Positions 16,726 to 24,431 of a DNA stretch of 64,000 nt are shown one piece after another. The stretch covers positions 612,154 to 676,153 of the forward strand of contig NZ_JABJXU010000001.1 in NCBI RefSeq assembly GCF_013155265.1, read 5' to 3'. Source of the stretch: Enterococcus sp. MMGLQ5-1. Lineage in GTDB: Bacteria; Bacillota; Bacilli; Lactobacillales; Streptococcaceae. The stretch's first letter is position 1. Each line of letters starts with the position of its first letter. The position numbers and the translations under genes are program-made. The notes below the pieces were generated by a model that worked only from the letters and a program-made list of their open reading frames with translations, did no database searches and had not been told where the DNA came from.

Positions 16726-18997
16726 TCTGAGATATATTAGTTCAAGCCAGATTGAGGAAATATTTTTTAATGAAGCGGTATTACCAAAGTTTGAATCTTT
16801 AATGGCTCAAGGTAATGGCTATTTAGAGGTGAGAAATAGTCTTGAAGAAAGCTATCGTACAGGATCTAGGGGGATGTTTGTAGCTGGTGTTTTTAACCAA
16901 TACTCGAATCAGGAAGTAATCGAGCTTGCTAATTTTCCAGATTTATTAGCAACTAGTATTAAGGTCAATGGTCAGATTGTTGATTTAAAATTGAATGTGG
17001 CTCAAGGATACTCACGAAAAATAGATTACAAAACTGGCGAGACGATTCGACATTTTTATTGGTCAGATGGTAAAGGACTTGATTTAGAAATAACCTTTAA
17101 GCGTTTTGTATCAATGGCAAATCAACATTTAATCGTTAATCAAATTAGCCTTCAAGCTAATCAGGCTTGTCAGCTTGAAATTGAATCTGGGATCAATGGT
17201 CAAATTACTAATAGTGGTTCACAGCATTTTGAAGAAGGTGAGAAGCGCTATCATCAGGACCAATATCTTCAATTAGTAACTGAAACCTCTAATACTAGAA
17301 TTCCAATTAGCTTAAACTGTGTCCATCGGCTGAATCAAAAGTCAACTAAAAGAATTACAATGAATCGTCGTCAACTAAAAGAAATGCATTCGGTTAATTT
17401 AAGCGCCAATCAGTGCTTGGATTATACAAAGTATTGCTTAGTTTTTACAGGACGGGATATTGATTATACTGAAAATTCAGCAGAATCATATTTAAGGGAA
17501 ATGCCACTTGAAATGCTTTCTGAAGTGAGTCAAAAATCTTATGAGGCACTATTTCAAGCGAGTAAAGAGAAGTGGTCAGCTATTTGGCAGAATGCACCAA
17601 TTAAAATTACAGCAGCGGATTTTAAAGATGAATTAATGCTTAATTTTGCACGTTACCATCTGCACGCCATGTCCCCGGTTCATGACAGTCGAATGAACAT
17701 CGGTGCTAAGGGAATGACAGGTGAGGGCTATAAGGGACATACCTTTTGGGATACAGAAATTTTTATTTTACCATATTTCACTTATAATTATCCTCAGTCA
17801 GCAAAGCATTTAATTGAATATCGAATTCAATCATTGGCAGCTGCTCAAAAAAATGCCCAAGCAAATGGTTTCCAAGGTGCGCAGTATCCTTGGGAATCTG
17901 CGTGGTTGACAGATGGTGAGGTCACACCAAAATTTGGTGGTATTGACATTGTTTCAGGGAAGCCAACACCAGTGCTAACAGGAGATTTAGAGCATCATGT
18001 GACAGGTGATGTTGTATTTGGCGCAGCCGAGTATATTTCGATTACAGGCGATGCTTCATTTAAAGCCGAAATCTTGCCAATGGTTATTCAATGTGCTATT
18101 TTTTGGTCAACGCGTGCTGCTTGGAATGAAACGAAGCAGCGTTATGAAATTAATGAGGTCATTGGACCGGACGAGTATACTGAGCATGTTAATAATAATG
18201 CCTATACCAATTACATGGCAAAATATACCATCGATTTAGCCTTGGAGTACATTCATGCGGATTCAGATATGGCTGAAATGATGATTTCAAAGTCAGCCTA
18301 CCAGCGACTAATGGCTGTTAGCAGTCAGTTATATTTACCGATTCCTAATGAGACGCAGGTGATTCCACAGGACGATACGTTTCTTAGTAAACCAATTATT
18401 GATTTAAGAAAGTACTTAGAAACAGAAGAGGTATTAACTATTTTAGGTGATTATAATATGTCACAAATCAATAATCTACAGGTCTTAAAGCAGGCAGATG
18501 TTGTTTTATTATTGCTTCTATTTCCAGAAAAATTCTCTAAAGAAGTGAAGCTAGCTAACTGGAATTATTATTATCCTAAAACCTTGCATGACTCGTCGCT
18601 TTCAAAAAGTAGCCATTGTAATCTAGCCTTAATGCTAGATGAGGTTGAAACGGCCTATGAGCTGTTTAGAAGTAATTTTGTAATTGACTTGAGTGATCGA
18701 AATATGAATTCATCAAATGATGGTGTTCATGCAGCCTCTCTGGGTGGTATTTGGCAGAATGTTATTTTGGGCTTTGGTGGGCTAAGGATTCATGAAAACC
18801 AGCTTTCTCTTACGCCAAAATTGCCGAAAAATTGGGATAAGCTTGAATATATGGTAAAATTTAAGCAGCAAAAAATAAATGTTGTAATAACACATAATCA
18901 AGTTGCGTTATCTTGTGATGATAACAATTCTGAAATTGAGCTTGTATTTATGAATCAAAAGGTTAAATTTCAAGATACAATCACGCTCTACTATTAG
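16715..18997 (+). CDS. GH65 disaccharide phosphorylase (maltose/kojibiose/nigerose/trehalose type)
   Basis: A 760-residue inverting phosphorylase that should split an alpha-glucoside with phosphate to give beta-glucose 1-phosphate. Family motifs include SRGMFVAGVFN near residue 50, GHTFWDTEIF near 345 and GPDEYTEHVNNNAYT. The general acid Glu in that last motif falls at residue 487 by my count, the same position as in Lactobacillus brevis maltose phosphorylase. The preceding gene overlaps by 11 bp. The beta-phosphoglucomutase at 20769 confirms that beta-G1P is the product. Sequence alone does not fix which alpha-glucoside is used. Confidence 0.9.
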   Translation: MVSNLRYISSSQIEEIFFNEAVLPKFESLMAQGNGYLEVRNSLEESYRTGSRGMFVAGVFNQYSNQEVIELANFPDLLATSIKVNGQIVDLKLNVAQGYSRKIDYKTGETIRHFYWSDGKGLDLEITFKRFVSMANQHLIVNQISLQANQACQLEIESGINGQITNSGSQHFEEGEKRYHQDQYLQLVTETSNTRIPISLNCVHRLNQKSTKRITMNRRQLKEMHSVNLSANQCLDYTKYCLVFTGRDIDYTENSAESYLREMPLEMLSEVSQKSYEALFQASKEKWSAIWQNAPIKITAADFKDELMLNFARYHLHAMSPVHDSRMNIGAKGMTGEGYKGHTFWDTEIFILPYFTYNYPQSAKHLIEYRIQSLAAAQKNAQANGFQGAQYPWESAWLTDGEVTPKFGGIDIVSGKPTPVLTGDLEHHVTGDVVFGAAEYISITGDASFKAEILPMVIQCAIFWSTRAAWNETKQRYEINEVIGPDEYTEHVNNNAYTNYMAKYTIDLALEYIHADSDMAEMMISKSAYQRLMAVSSQLYLPIPNETQVIPQDDTFLSKPIIDLRKYLETEEVLTILGDYNMSQINNLQVLKQADVVLLLLLFPEKFSKEVKLANWNYYYPKTLHDSSLSKSSHCNLALMLDEVETAYELFRSNFVIDLSDRNMNSSNDGVHAASLGGIWQNVILGFGGLRIHENQLSLTPKLPKNWDKLEYMVKFKQQKINVVITHNQVALSCDDNNSEIELVFMNQKVKFQDTITLYY

Positions 18998-19017
18998 AAT
19001 TAATCGAGGGATGTATG

Positions 19018-20037
19018 ATGGTGAACATAAAGGATATTTCAAAATTGACTGGTTTTTCTGTAACAACGGTTTCTAGAGCACTGAATAATCATGATGATGT
19101 CAGTCAGGAAACTAAAAAGAAAATTCAAAGCATGGCTAAAAAAGTAGGTTATTCTCCAAATGTACTCGCAAAAAGCTTAGTTAATCGAAATTCAAATACA
19201 TTTGGTTTTATTACGTCAAACTTTTCATCGACTAGTGTTTTGGATAGCTTTTCTTTTAAGCTTTTTATGCTTTGTGTCAATATTGCCAATGAAAGTGGCT
19301 ATGAAATTGTCTTAATTCACTCAAATACCCATATGCATCGCTCTAAAAATTTTTCACAAATTATTTCAGAAAGAAATTTAAGTGGCGCCATTATCCAAGG
19401 ATTTAATACAGATGATCCCATTTGTAGTGAAGCCAGAGAATCTGATGTGCCAGTAGTTTTTATCGATATTGAGGAAGAAAGTGAGACCACAACTTACGTT
19501 AGCTCTGATATCAATCAGGCGGTTGAGCTTGGCTTTACTTATTTATTTGATAAGGGGCATAAAAGGATTGCCTTTATTGAAGGGGCAAATCAGTCACGGA
19601 TTACCAAACGATGGCAGCGTGAAATTGATAATTATTATAGTCAGCACGCTAATCAATTTGAGGAATTTGTAGTTTTAGAGGGTGGTTATAAGCTCGATCT
19701 TACTAAAAAGGTGATTCATAATTATTATGAACAAAATAGAACAAATTATCCAACAGCACTTTTTGCAGCGAGTGATGTTATGGCGATTGGTGCCATGGAG
19801 GGCTTACGAGATTGTCAAATTAAAATTCCAAATGACGTTTCAGTACTGGGCTATGATGGTATTAATTTTTCAGCCCATTTAAATCCCGCCTTGACTACCA
19901 TTGGTCAGGATTATCAAAAAATCGCTTCAAGTGCAATCAGTGCGCTATTGGACTTAACGCGTTCAAACAAAGTCAAACCGATTATTTTAGATGTTAATTT
20001 AATTGAACGAGAAACTGTAGGTAGTAAATATGATTGA
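19018..20037 (+). CDS. LacI/GalR-family transcriptional regulator
   Basis: A 339-residue repressor. The N-terminal helix-turn-helix (IKDISKLTGFSVTTVSRALN) and hinge (YSPNVLAKSL) are followed by a periplasmic-binding-protein-like sugar domain ending in LGYDGINF. ATG at 19018 is 7 nt after GAGGG; ATG at 19015 is also possible. It is the obvious candidate to bind the CCGAAACGTTTCGG operators at 11776 and 11859, with the imported sugar or a derivative as inducer. It is encoded inside the operon it would control. Confidence 0.92.
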   Translation: MVNIKDISKLTGFSVTTVSRALNNHDDVSQETKKKIQSMAKKVGYSPNVLAKSLVNRNSNTFGFITSNFSSTSVLDSFSFKLFMLCVNIANESGYEIVLIHSNTHMHRSKNFSQIISERNLSGAIIQGFNTDDPICSEARESDVPVVFIDIEEESETTTYVSSDINQAVELGFTYLFDKGHKRIAFIEGANQSRITKRWQREIDNYYSQHANQFEEFVVLEGGYKLDLTKKVIHNYYEQNRTNYPTALFAASDVMAIGAMEGLRDCQIKIPNDVSVLGYDGINFSAHLNPALTTIGQDYQKIASSAISALLDLTRSNKVKPIILDVNLIERETVGSKYD

Positions 20038-20743
20038 TAGATTAATGACTGCTGTCAAATTAGACTTTTCAGCGATGATTAAAAAACCTGCTGAAAAAAT
20101 TAAGCAAACAATGAGTACTTTAATTGTGTCAATATTATTAGTTGGCTCAATCAATGCACTGGTTAATATTTCGCAGCTTGATATAAAGCTTGGCATCAGT
20201 CAGTTGAGCCAGCAGACATATACAATCACTGAAGGAGAGGTCAATATTGATTCAAATGATTTAGAGCAGCTAAATGAAAAACTACAAAATAGTGGTATTT
20301 CAATTCAAGCTACTAAAATTTCATTTGGAAAGCAGGATTCACTTTCCTTTGAGCAGATTCAGCTATTATTTGGAAAATCTCAGATTTCAAGTGATGAAAT
20401 AAATGAGCTACTAAAGAATTATAATAACTTTATTGTTAATTTTATTTTCTTTTATTTCTATTTTAAAGAGCTTTTATTTGCTGTTTGGATGATTATTTTA
20501 GTCATTGTTTTGTCTAGAACGACACAAAAATACTTGAGAAATCGTGTTGAAGTTAAGTTTGAGCAGGTGTTTGACTGGATTTCTAGTTTAGCAACGCTTC
20601 CATTATTTCTTTACTTAATTTTGAATAGTATCGGTTTACGCTGGTCGATGAGAGTATTTATCATAACATTATTATATACCTTGCTTGTATTTATTTTTAC
20701 AAGATTTAGTTTCAGTCATTTAAAAATAGAAGAAGAAAACTAA
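20030..20743 (+). CDS. DUF1189-family membrane protein (MalA-like)
   Basis: A 237-residue protein overlapping the end of the lacI gene by 8 bp. Hydrophobic segments lie near residues 29-47, 138-165, 185-205 and 208-226, with an extracellular-looking hydrophilic stretch (about 50-135) between the first two. The layout fits DUF1189, found in maltose/maltodextrin operons of Lactobacillales and named MalA there. Biochemical function is unknown; co-occurrence suggests a role in alpha-glucoside use or transporter assembly. Confidence 0.7.
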   Translation: MIDRLMTAVKLDFSAMIKKPAEKIKQTMSTLIVSILLVGSINALVNISQLDIKLGISQLSQQTYTITEGEVNIDSNDLEQLNEKLQNSGISIQATKISFGKQDSLSFEQIQLLFGKSQISSDEINELLKNYNNFIVNFIFFYFYFKELLFAVWMIILVIVLSRTTQKYLRNRVEVKFEQVFDWISSLATLPLFLYLILNSIGLRWSMRVFIITLLYTLLVFIFTRFSFSHLKIEEEN

Positions 20744-20768
20744 TTTTATAAATAATGGAGATAAATCA

Positions 20769-21410
20769 TTGAATAAAAAAGCAGCGTTATTTGATTTAGA
20801 TGGTGTGTTAGTTGATACTGCTAAATTCCATTTTCTTGCATGGAAGCAATTAGCAGATCGATTAGGTATTCATTTTTCAGAGCAGGATAATGAAAAATTA
20901 AAGGGTGTGTCAAGAGAAGAATCCCTTGATATTCTCCTAGGGCTAGGTGAAAGGAAATATTCTGAGGCAGAAAAGTTAGCGATGGCCGAAGAAAAGAATA
21001 AAAGCTATGTGAAATACATTCAAAAGATGGATGCCTCTGAAATTTTACCTGGTGTATTGCAAACCTTGACAAGCTTAAAAAGTCGAAAAATAAAAATCGG
21101 GCTTGGCTCTGCTAGTAAAAATACAGCAATCATCTTAAAAAATACTGGATTAAGCCAATATTTTGATGTGATTATTGATGGTAATATTGTATGTAATGCT
21201 AAGCCTGATCCAGAGGTTTTTATAAAAGGAGCAGAGGGCTTGGCAATTTCCAGTCAAGACTGTGTTGTCTTTGAAGATTCTGAAGCTGGATGTCAGGCTG
21301 CTAGAAGCGCTGGTATGTATGCCGTTGGTGTCGGCAAAAAAGAAAATTTACCAAGTGCCAATGAAATAATTGCCAACTTTAAAGAATTTAAAGTCGAAGC
21401 ATTATTTTAA
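20769..21410 (+). CDS. pgmB: Beta-phosphoglucomutase
   Basis: A 213-residue HAD-superfamily enzyme converting beta-glucose 1-phosphate to glucose 6-phosphate. The nucleophile motif FDLDGVLVDTA (Asp at residue 9 and general acid Asp at 11), the cap motif LKGVSREESLDILL, GLGSASKN (Ser/Thr motif 2) and KPDPEVF with FEDSEAG (motifs 3 and 4) are all present. Start is TTG at 20769 after GGAG. It is the last gene of the sugar operon and processes the GH65 product. Confidence 0.93.
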   Translation: MNKKAALFDLDGVLVDTAKFHFLAWKQLADRLGIHFSEQDNEKLKGVSREESLDILLGLGERKYSEAEKLAMAEEKNKSYVKYIQKMDASEILPGVLQTLTSLKSRKIKIGLGSASKNTAIILKNTGLSQYFDVIIDGNIVCNAKPDPEVFIKGAEGLAISSQDCVVFEDSEAGCQAARSAGMYAVGVGKKENLPSANEIIANFKEFKVEALF

Positions 21411-21416
21411 AATCGA

Positions 21417-21451
21417 GTCAACAGATATTCAATGTATCTGTTGGCTTTTTT
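21417..21451 (+). terminator. Rho-independent terminator of the sugar operon
   Basis: GTCAACAGATA (21417-21427) pairs with TATCTGTTGGC (21435-21445) with one G-U pair, followed by TTTTTT. Confidence 0.9.
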
Positions 21452-21564
21452 GCTTATTGATGATTAAATTTGTGTATTAAAACACAAGCATAAAAATCGC
21501 TTTTTTATTTTACAGACTTATATAATTAGAGAGAATGATTATCACTGATAAAGGAGTCGTATAA

Positions 21565-22515
21565 ATGAATTATCGCGTATTATTATATTATAAATATACA
21601 ACAATTGAAGATCCAACAGCGTTCGCTGCAGCCCATTTGACCTATTGCAAATCTCTAAATTTAAAGGGTAGAATTCTAGTGGCAAATGAGGGCATTAATG
21701 GCACAATCTGTGGTACAGTTGCACAAACAGATGCTTATATGGAAACGCTACTGTCAGATGAACGTTTTAAAGATACCTATTTTAAAATTGATGCTGCTGA
21801 AACAAACGCCTTTCGTAAAATGTTTGTTAGACCGCGTCAAGAATTGGTTGCTTTAAATTTAGAAGATGACATTAATCCGCTTGAAACAACTGGTAAATAC
21901 ATTGAACCAGTTGAATTTAGAGAAGCGTTACTAGATGAGGATACGGTCGTTATAGATGCCAGAAATGACTATGAATACGATTTAGGTCATTTTAGAGGTT
22001 CAGTTCGTCCAGCTATTCGTAATTTTAGGGAATTACCTGAATGGATTCGGGCAAATAAAGAAAAATTTATGGATAAAAAAATCGTGACTTACTGTACAGG
22101 TGGTATTCGCTGCGAAAAATTTTCTGGCTGGTTGTTAAAAGAGGGCTTTGCAGATGTTTCACAGCTTCATGGTGGCATTGCGGTTTATGGTAAGGATCCG
22201 CAAACAAAGGGTGAGCTTTGGGACGGAAAAATGTATGTCTTTGATGATCGCATCAGCGTTGAAATTAATCACGTCGATAAAAAAATTGTTGGTAAGGATT
22301 GGTTTGATGGTACCCCATGTGAACGCTATATTAATTGTGCGAATCCATTTTGCAATAAACAAATTTTAGCCTCAGAAGTCAACGAGGCAAAATATCTAGG
22401 TAGCTGTTCTGATGAATGTCGTCATCATCCTTCTAATCTTTATACTAAGAGACATCAAATTTCTCAAGATGAATTTGATGCTCGTCTTCTAGCGATTAGC
22501 AGTTCAATAAAATAA
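21565..22515 (+). CDS. trhO: tRNA uridine(34) hydroxylase TrhO (rhodanese family)
   Basis: A 316-residue protein of the YceA/YbfQ/TrhO family, which makes 5-hydroxyuridine at tRNA position 34 in an oxygen-dependent way. An N-terminal acylphosphatase-like part is followed by a rhodanese domain with the active-site loop YCTGGIRCE (Cys about residue 177) and a Cys-rich C-terminal segment ([15 protein letters not shown] and CSDECRHHP). The ATG follows AAAGGAG, and a -10-like TATAAT lies at 21521-21526. It is monocistronic. Confidence 0.92.
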   Translation: MNYRVLLYYKYTTIEDPTAFAAAHLTYCKSLNLKGRILVANEGINGTICGTVAQTDAYMETLLSDERFKDTYFKIDAAETNAFRKMFVRPRQELVALNLEDDINPLETTGKYIEPVEFREALLDEDTVVIDARNDYEYDLGHFRGSVRPAIRNFRELPEWIRANKEKFMDKKIVTYCTGGIRCEKFSGWLLKEGFADVSQLHGGIAVYGKDPQTKGELWDGKMYVFDDRISVEINHVDKKIVGKDWFDGTPCERYINCANPFCNKQILASEVNEAKYLGSCSDECRHHPSNLYTKRHQISQDEFDARLLAISSSIK

Positions 22516-22524
22516 ATCATTGGT

Positions 22525-22552
22525 GGGTGTGGCAAAAAGTCACTCCCTTTTT
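22525..22552 (+). terminator. Terminator after trhO
   Basis: GGGTGTGGC and GTCACTCCC form a short imperfect stem around AAAAA, followed by TTTTTAT. Confidence 0.65.
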
Positions 22553-22714
22553 ATCTTAAAGTTCGTGATTTTTGGATGATAGTGGTAAGAGAGGTAAGAA
22601 GTCAGATGAATTTTCGAACATTTACAAGTAAATATCATCGATTTCCTAATTTTCTACGTTGTTAAATGCCTTATGTCTTGCCTTCTCTTTATGCTTAATC
22701 GGCTTTGAAGCTTT

Positions 22715-22747
22715 AAAAAACGGACTGCATTAACAACCCGTTTTTTT
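22715..22747. terminator. Terminator downstream of the minus-strand marR gene
   Basis: AAAAAACGG (22715-22723) and CCGTTTTTT (22738-22746) form a stem whose A and T runs allow termination from either side. It ends 4 bp from the stop of the minus-strand marR gene. Confidence 0.8.
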
Positions 22748-22750
22748 AAT

Positions 22751-23494
22751 TTAATATTCGTTTTCAGTTGCCTCGTTTTTAGGAGAATGATTGTGTGTTT
22801 TAAAGTGCTCATGTGAAGTAAAATCAGAATTGAAGCGAGCATCAAAGAAATTCTCTCTACCAAAATGTCCACGGTCATGATGATGCTCATGATGAGGACG
22901 TCCAAAATTTTGATGCATTGCTTTGTGGCAGGCTCTTAATTTTTCGCGCTTCAGCATTTCTTGTTCATGACGTGGTAAAGCTTGGAATGCTTCACTAGAG
23001 AATTCCTCAAATAATTCAGTTTTAATGCTTGCCAGCTTTTCAAAAGGATTAGTTGCCTTATCAAAACGAGTTTTTAAATTTTCTGGGAAGCCTGCGATCA
23101 TTTTTGTTAACAACTGCTGTAGTGCTTCTTGTTCAGCGACTGTTAAACCCTTAAATAACGCCTCTGAGTAATCTAGCTGTTTACCGGTTGAAGCTTTTAA
23201 TTTACCAGCTTCAGTTAAAAAAACCTGCTTGATACGCTTATCATCCTTGTCTTCACGGCGGTTGATTACCCCTTTTTGTTCAAGCTTTTTCAAGGTTTCA
23301 GCAAGGCTACTTGGCTTAATATCAAGTAGCTCTGCTAATAAGCCTTGAGTCAAGCCATCCTCCTCACTTAATAGGTCAATGATACGTTGCTGTGCAGGTG
23401 CTGTTTGCTTCATTTCTGCATTAAAGGCTAGTTTTTGGCTTAATCTGCCAACGCTTGCCAATGAGCGAAGTAAATCATGAGTTAATTTGGACAT
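22751..23494 (-). CDS. MarR-family regulator with His-rich C-terminal tail
   Basis: A 247-residue regulator, about 100 residues longer than a typical MarR protein. The winged helix-turn-helix lies at about residues 30-100 (LAELLDIKPSSLAETLKKLE, then RREDKDDKRIKQVFLTEAG). The extra C-terminal part is rich in His (HHEHHHDRGH and further His to the end), suggesting metal binding. ATG at 23494 is 7 nt after AAAGGTGG; a TTG two codons upstream has poor spacing. A minus-strand promoter and GGTACC-centred palindromes lie upstream, so autoregulation is likely. No target transporter is adjacent. Confidence 0.85.
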   Translation of the reverse strand: MSKLTHDLLRSLASVGRLSQKLAFNAEMKQTAPAQQRIIDLLSEEDGLTQGLLAELLDIKPSSLAETLKKLEQKGVINRREDKDDKRIKQVFLTEAGKLKASTGKQLDYSEALFKGLTVAEQEALQQLLTKMIAGFPENLKTRFDKATNPFEKLASIKTELFEEFSSEAFQALPRHEQEMLKREKLRACHKAMHQNFGRPHHEHHHDRGHFGRENFFDARFNSDFTSHEHFKTHNHSPKNEATENEY

Positions 23495-23600
23495 TTTCAA
23501 TCCACCTTTCTAAAATATTAAATAAACTCCGGTATCGGAATAGAGTAAAAATAAACAGTCCACTAAATATAAGCATAGTTTCAAAAATGAGTTGATTCAT
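23475..23600 (-). CDS. Hidden 41-residue membrane peptide upstream of marR
   Basis: A short frame starting at ATG 23600 and ending at 23475, preceded by a near-perfect AGGAGG site. The peptide begins MNQLIFETMLIFSGLFIF, giving one hydrophobic helix (residues 3-21), then a basic, amphipathic tail. Its 3' end overlaps the marR start by 20 bp, so translation of the two is probably coupled. It lies between the marR promoter and marR. It could be a real membrane micro-protein or a leader peptide controlling marR. Confidence 0.6.
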   Translation of the reverse strand: MNQLIFETMLIFSGLFIFTLFRYRSLFNILERWIENVQINS

Positions 23601-23632
23601 ATTGCCTCCTTATTTTCTTAAACAAATATTTT

Positions 23633-23702
23633 GGTACCTAACTATCGATATCATTAATATAATACGGTACCTAATTATTGTCAAGTATTTTATTTTGGTA
23701 CC
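23633..23702 (-). promoter_or_regulatory. marR promoter with three GGTACC-centred operator sites
   Basis: On the minus strand, TTGACA (plus-strand complement at 23679-23684) and TATATT (23656-23661) are separated by 17 bp. GGTACC occurs at 23633-23638, 23666-23671 and 23697-23702, in TTTTGGTACCTAA, TACGGTACCTAA and TATTTTGGTACCGAAATA contexts, spaced 33 and 31 bp (about three helical turns). The middle site lies between -35 and -10. These look like binding sites of the adjacent MarR protein. Confidence 0.8.
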
Positions 23703-23815
23703 GAAATATTTTTGTGGATCAAAATAATTTATAGCCAGGTCAATGATTCAACGGGACGCCTGTGTTATAATGAGTTATCCTATGATTAATTGATTAGAGA
23801 AGGGATGACGATAGA

Positions 23816-24157
23816 ATGACAGTTATTGAACAATATATTGCTGAGGCTGCAGAAAATCAACAGCCACATTTAAAAGCATGCTATCAGGTCATTAAAATGC
23901 GACTACCAAAAGCAACCGAACAAATAAAATACGGTCTGCCCACCTTTTACCAAAATGGTAGCATCGTCCATTTTGGCGCTATGAAAAATCATTTAGGTTT
24001 TTATCCGACTCCAGAGGTAATTAATTATTTTTCAAAGGCCTTAAAATCTTATCAGACGAGTAAAGGTGCTGTTCGATTTTCATATCAAGAAGCCCTACCA
24101 CTTGATTTAATCGAAGGGATGATTGATTATCGCAAGAGTATTTTAAATATAGCTTAA
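23816..24157 (+). CDS. DUF1801 family protein (YdhG-like)
   Basis: A 113-residue small cytoplasmic protein. The pattern LPKATEQIKYGLPTFYQNGSIVHFGAMKNHLGFYP matches DUF1801, sometimes called iron-chaperone or YdhG-like on weak evidence. The ATG follows GGGATGACG. No biochemical role can be assigned. It is followed 15 bp later by a small basic gene, probably in the same transcript. Confidence 0.8.
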   Translation: MTVIEQYIAEAAENQQPHLKACYQVIKMRLPKATEQIKYGLPTFYQNGSIVHFGAMKNHLGFYPTPEVINYFSKALKSYQTSKGAVRFSYQEALPLDLIEGMIDYRKSILNIA

Positions 24158-24172
24158 AGCGAGGTGAACTGA

Positions 24173-24304
24173 GTGACTGAAAAAGAAAAAATGGCTGCAT
24201 TAATCAAAGCCAAGCAAGCTGGCGGTGGCAAAGCCAAGCAAATGGCTACACCGAAAAACGATCGTAAAAATATGCGTAAAGGCCCCAAAATATTTAATAA
24301 ATAA
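24173..24304 (+). CDS. Small basic 43-residue protein
   Basis: A GTG-started frame after GAGGTG, encoding a Lys/Arg-rich peptide (N-terminus MTEKEKMAALIKAKQAGGGK, C-terminus RKGPKIFNK). It lies between the DUF1801 gene and a terminator, so it has the context of a real gene. The Gly-Gly-Gly-Lys segment and high charge suggest a disordered RNA- or ribosome-associated peptide; this is a guess. I do not recognise the family. Confidence 0.65.
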   Translation: MTEKEKMAALIKAKQAGGGKAKQMATPKNDRKNMRKGPKIFNK

Positions 24305-24305
24305 C

Positions 24306-24348
24306 AGCATTAGTGAGTACCGCTTGGTATTGACTGGTGCTTTTTTTT
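24306..24348 (+). terminator. Rho-independent terminator
   Basis: AGCATTAGT pairs with ACTGGTGCT (with G-U pairs) around an inner GTACC/GGTAT stem, followed by eight T. Confidence 0.8.
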
Positions 24349-24431
24349 ATAATTGATACTTTTTTGGTAAAAAATACGAAATATAAAGCAGATGCCATTT
24401 TACTAATTGAAGTTTTGATGAGGAATGATTT

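Noticed and set aside
22654-22905. Minus-strand 83-residue frame inside the marR 3' region
   Set aside because: It is out of frame with the convincing MarR protein and consists largely of the antiphase of the His-rich segment and the terminator.
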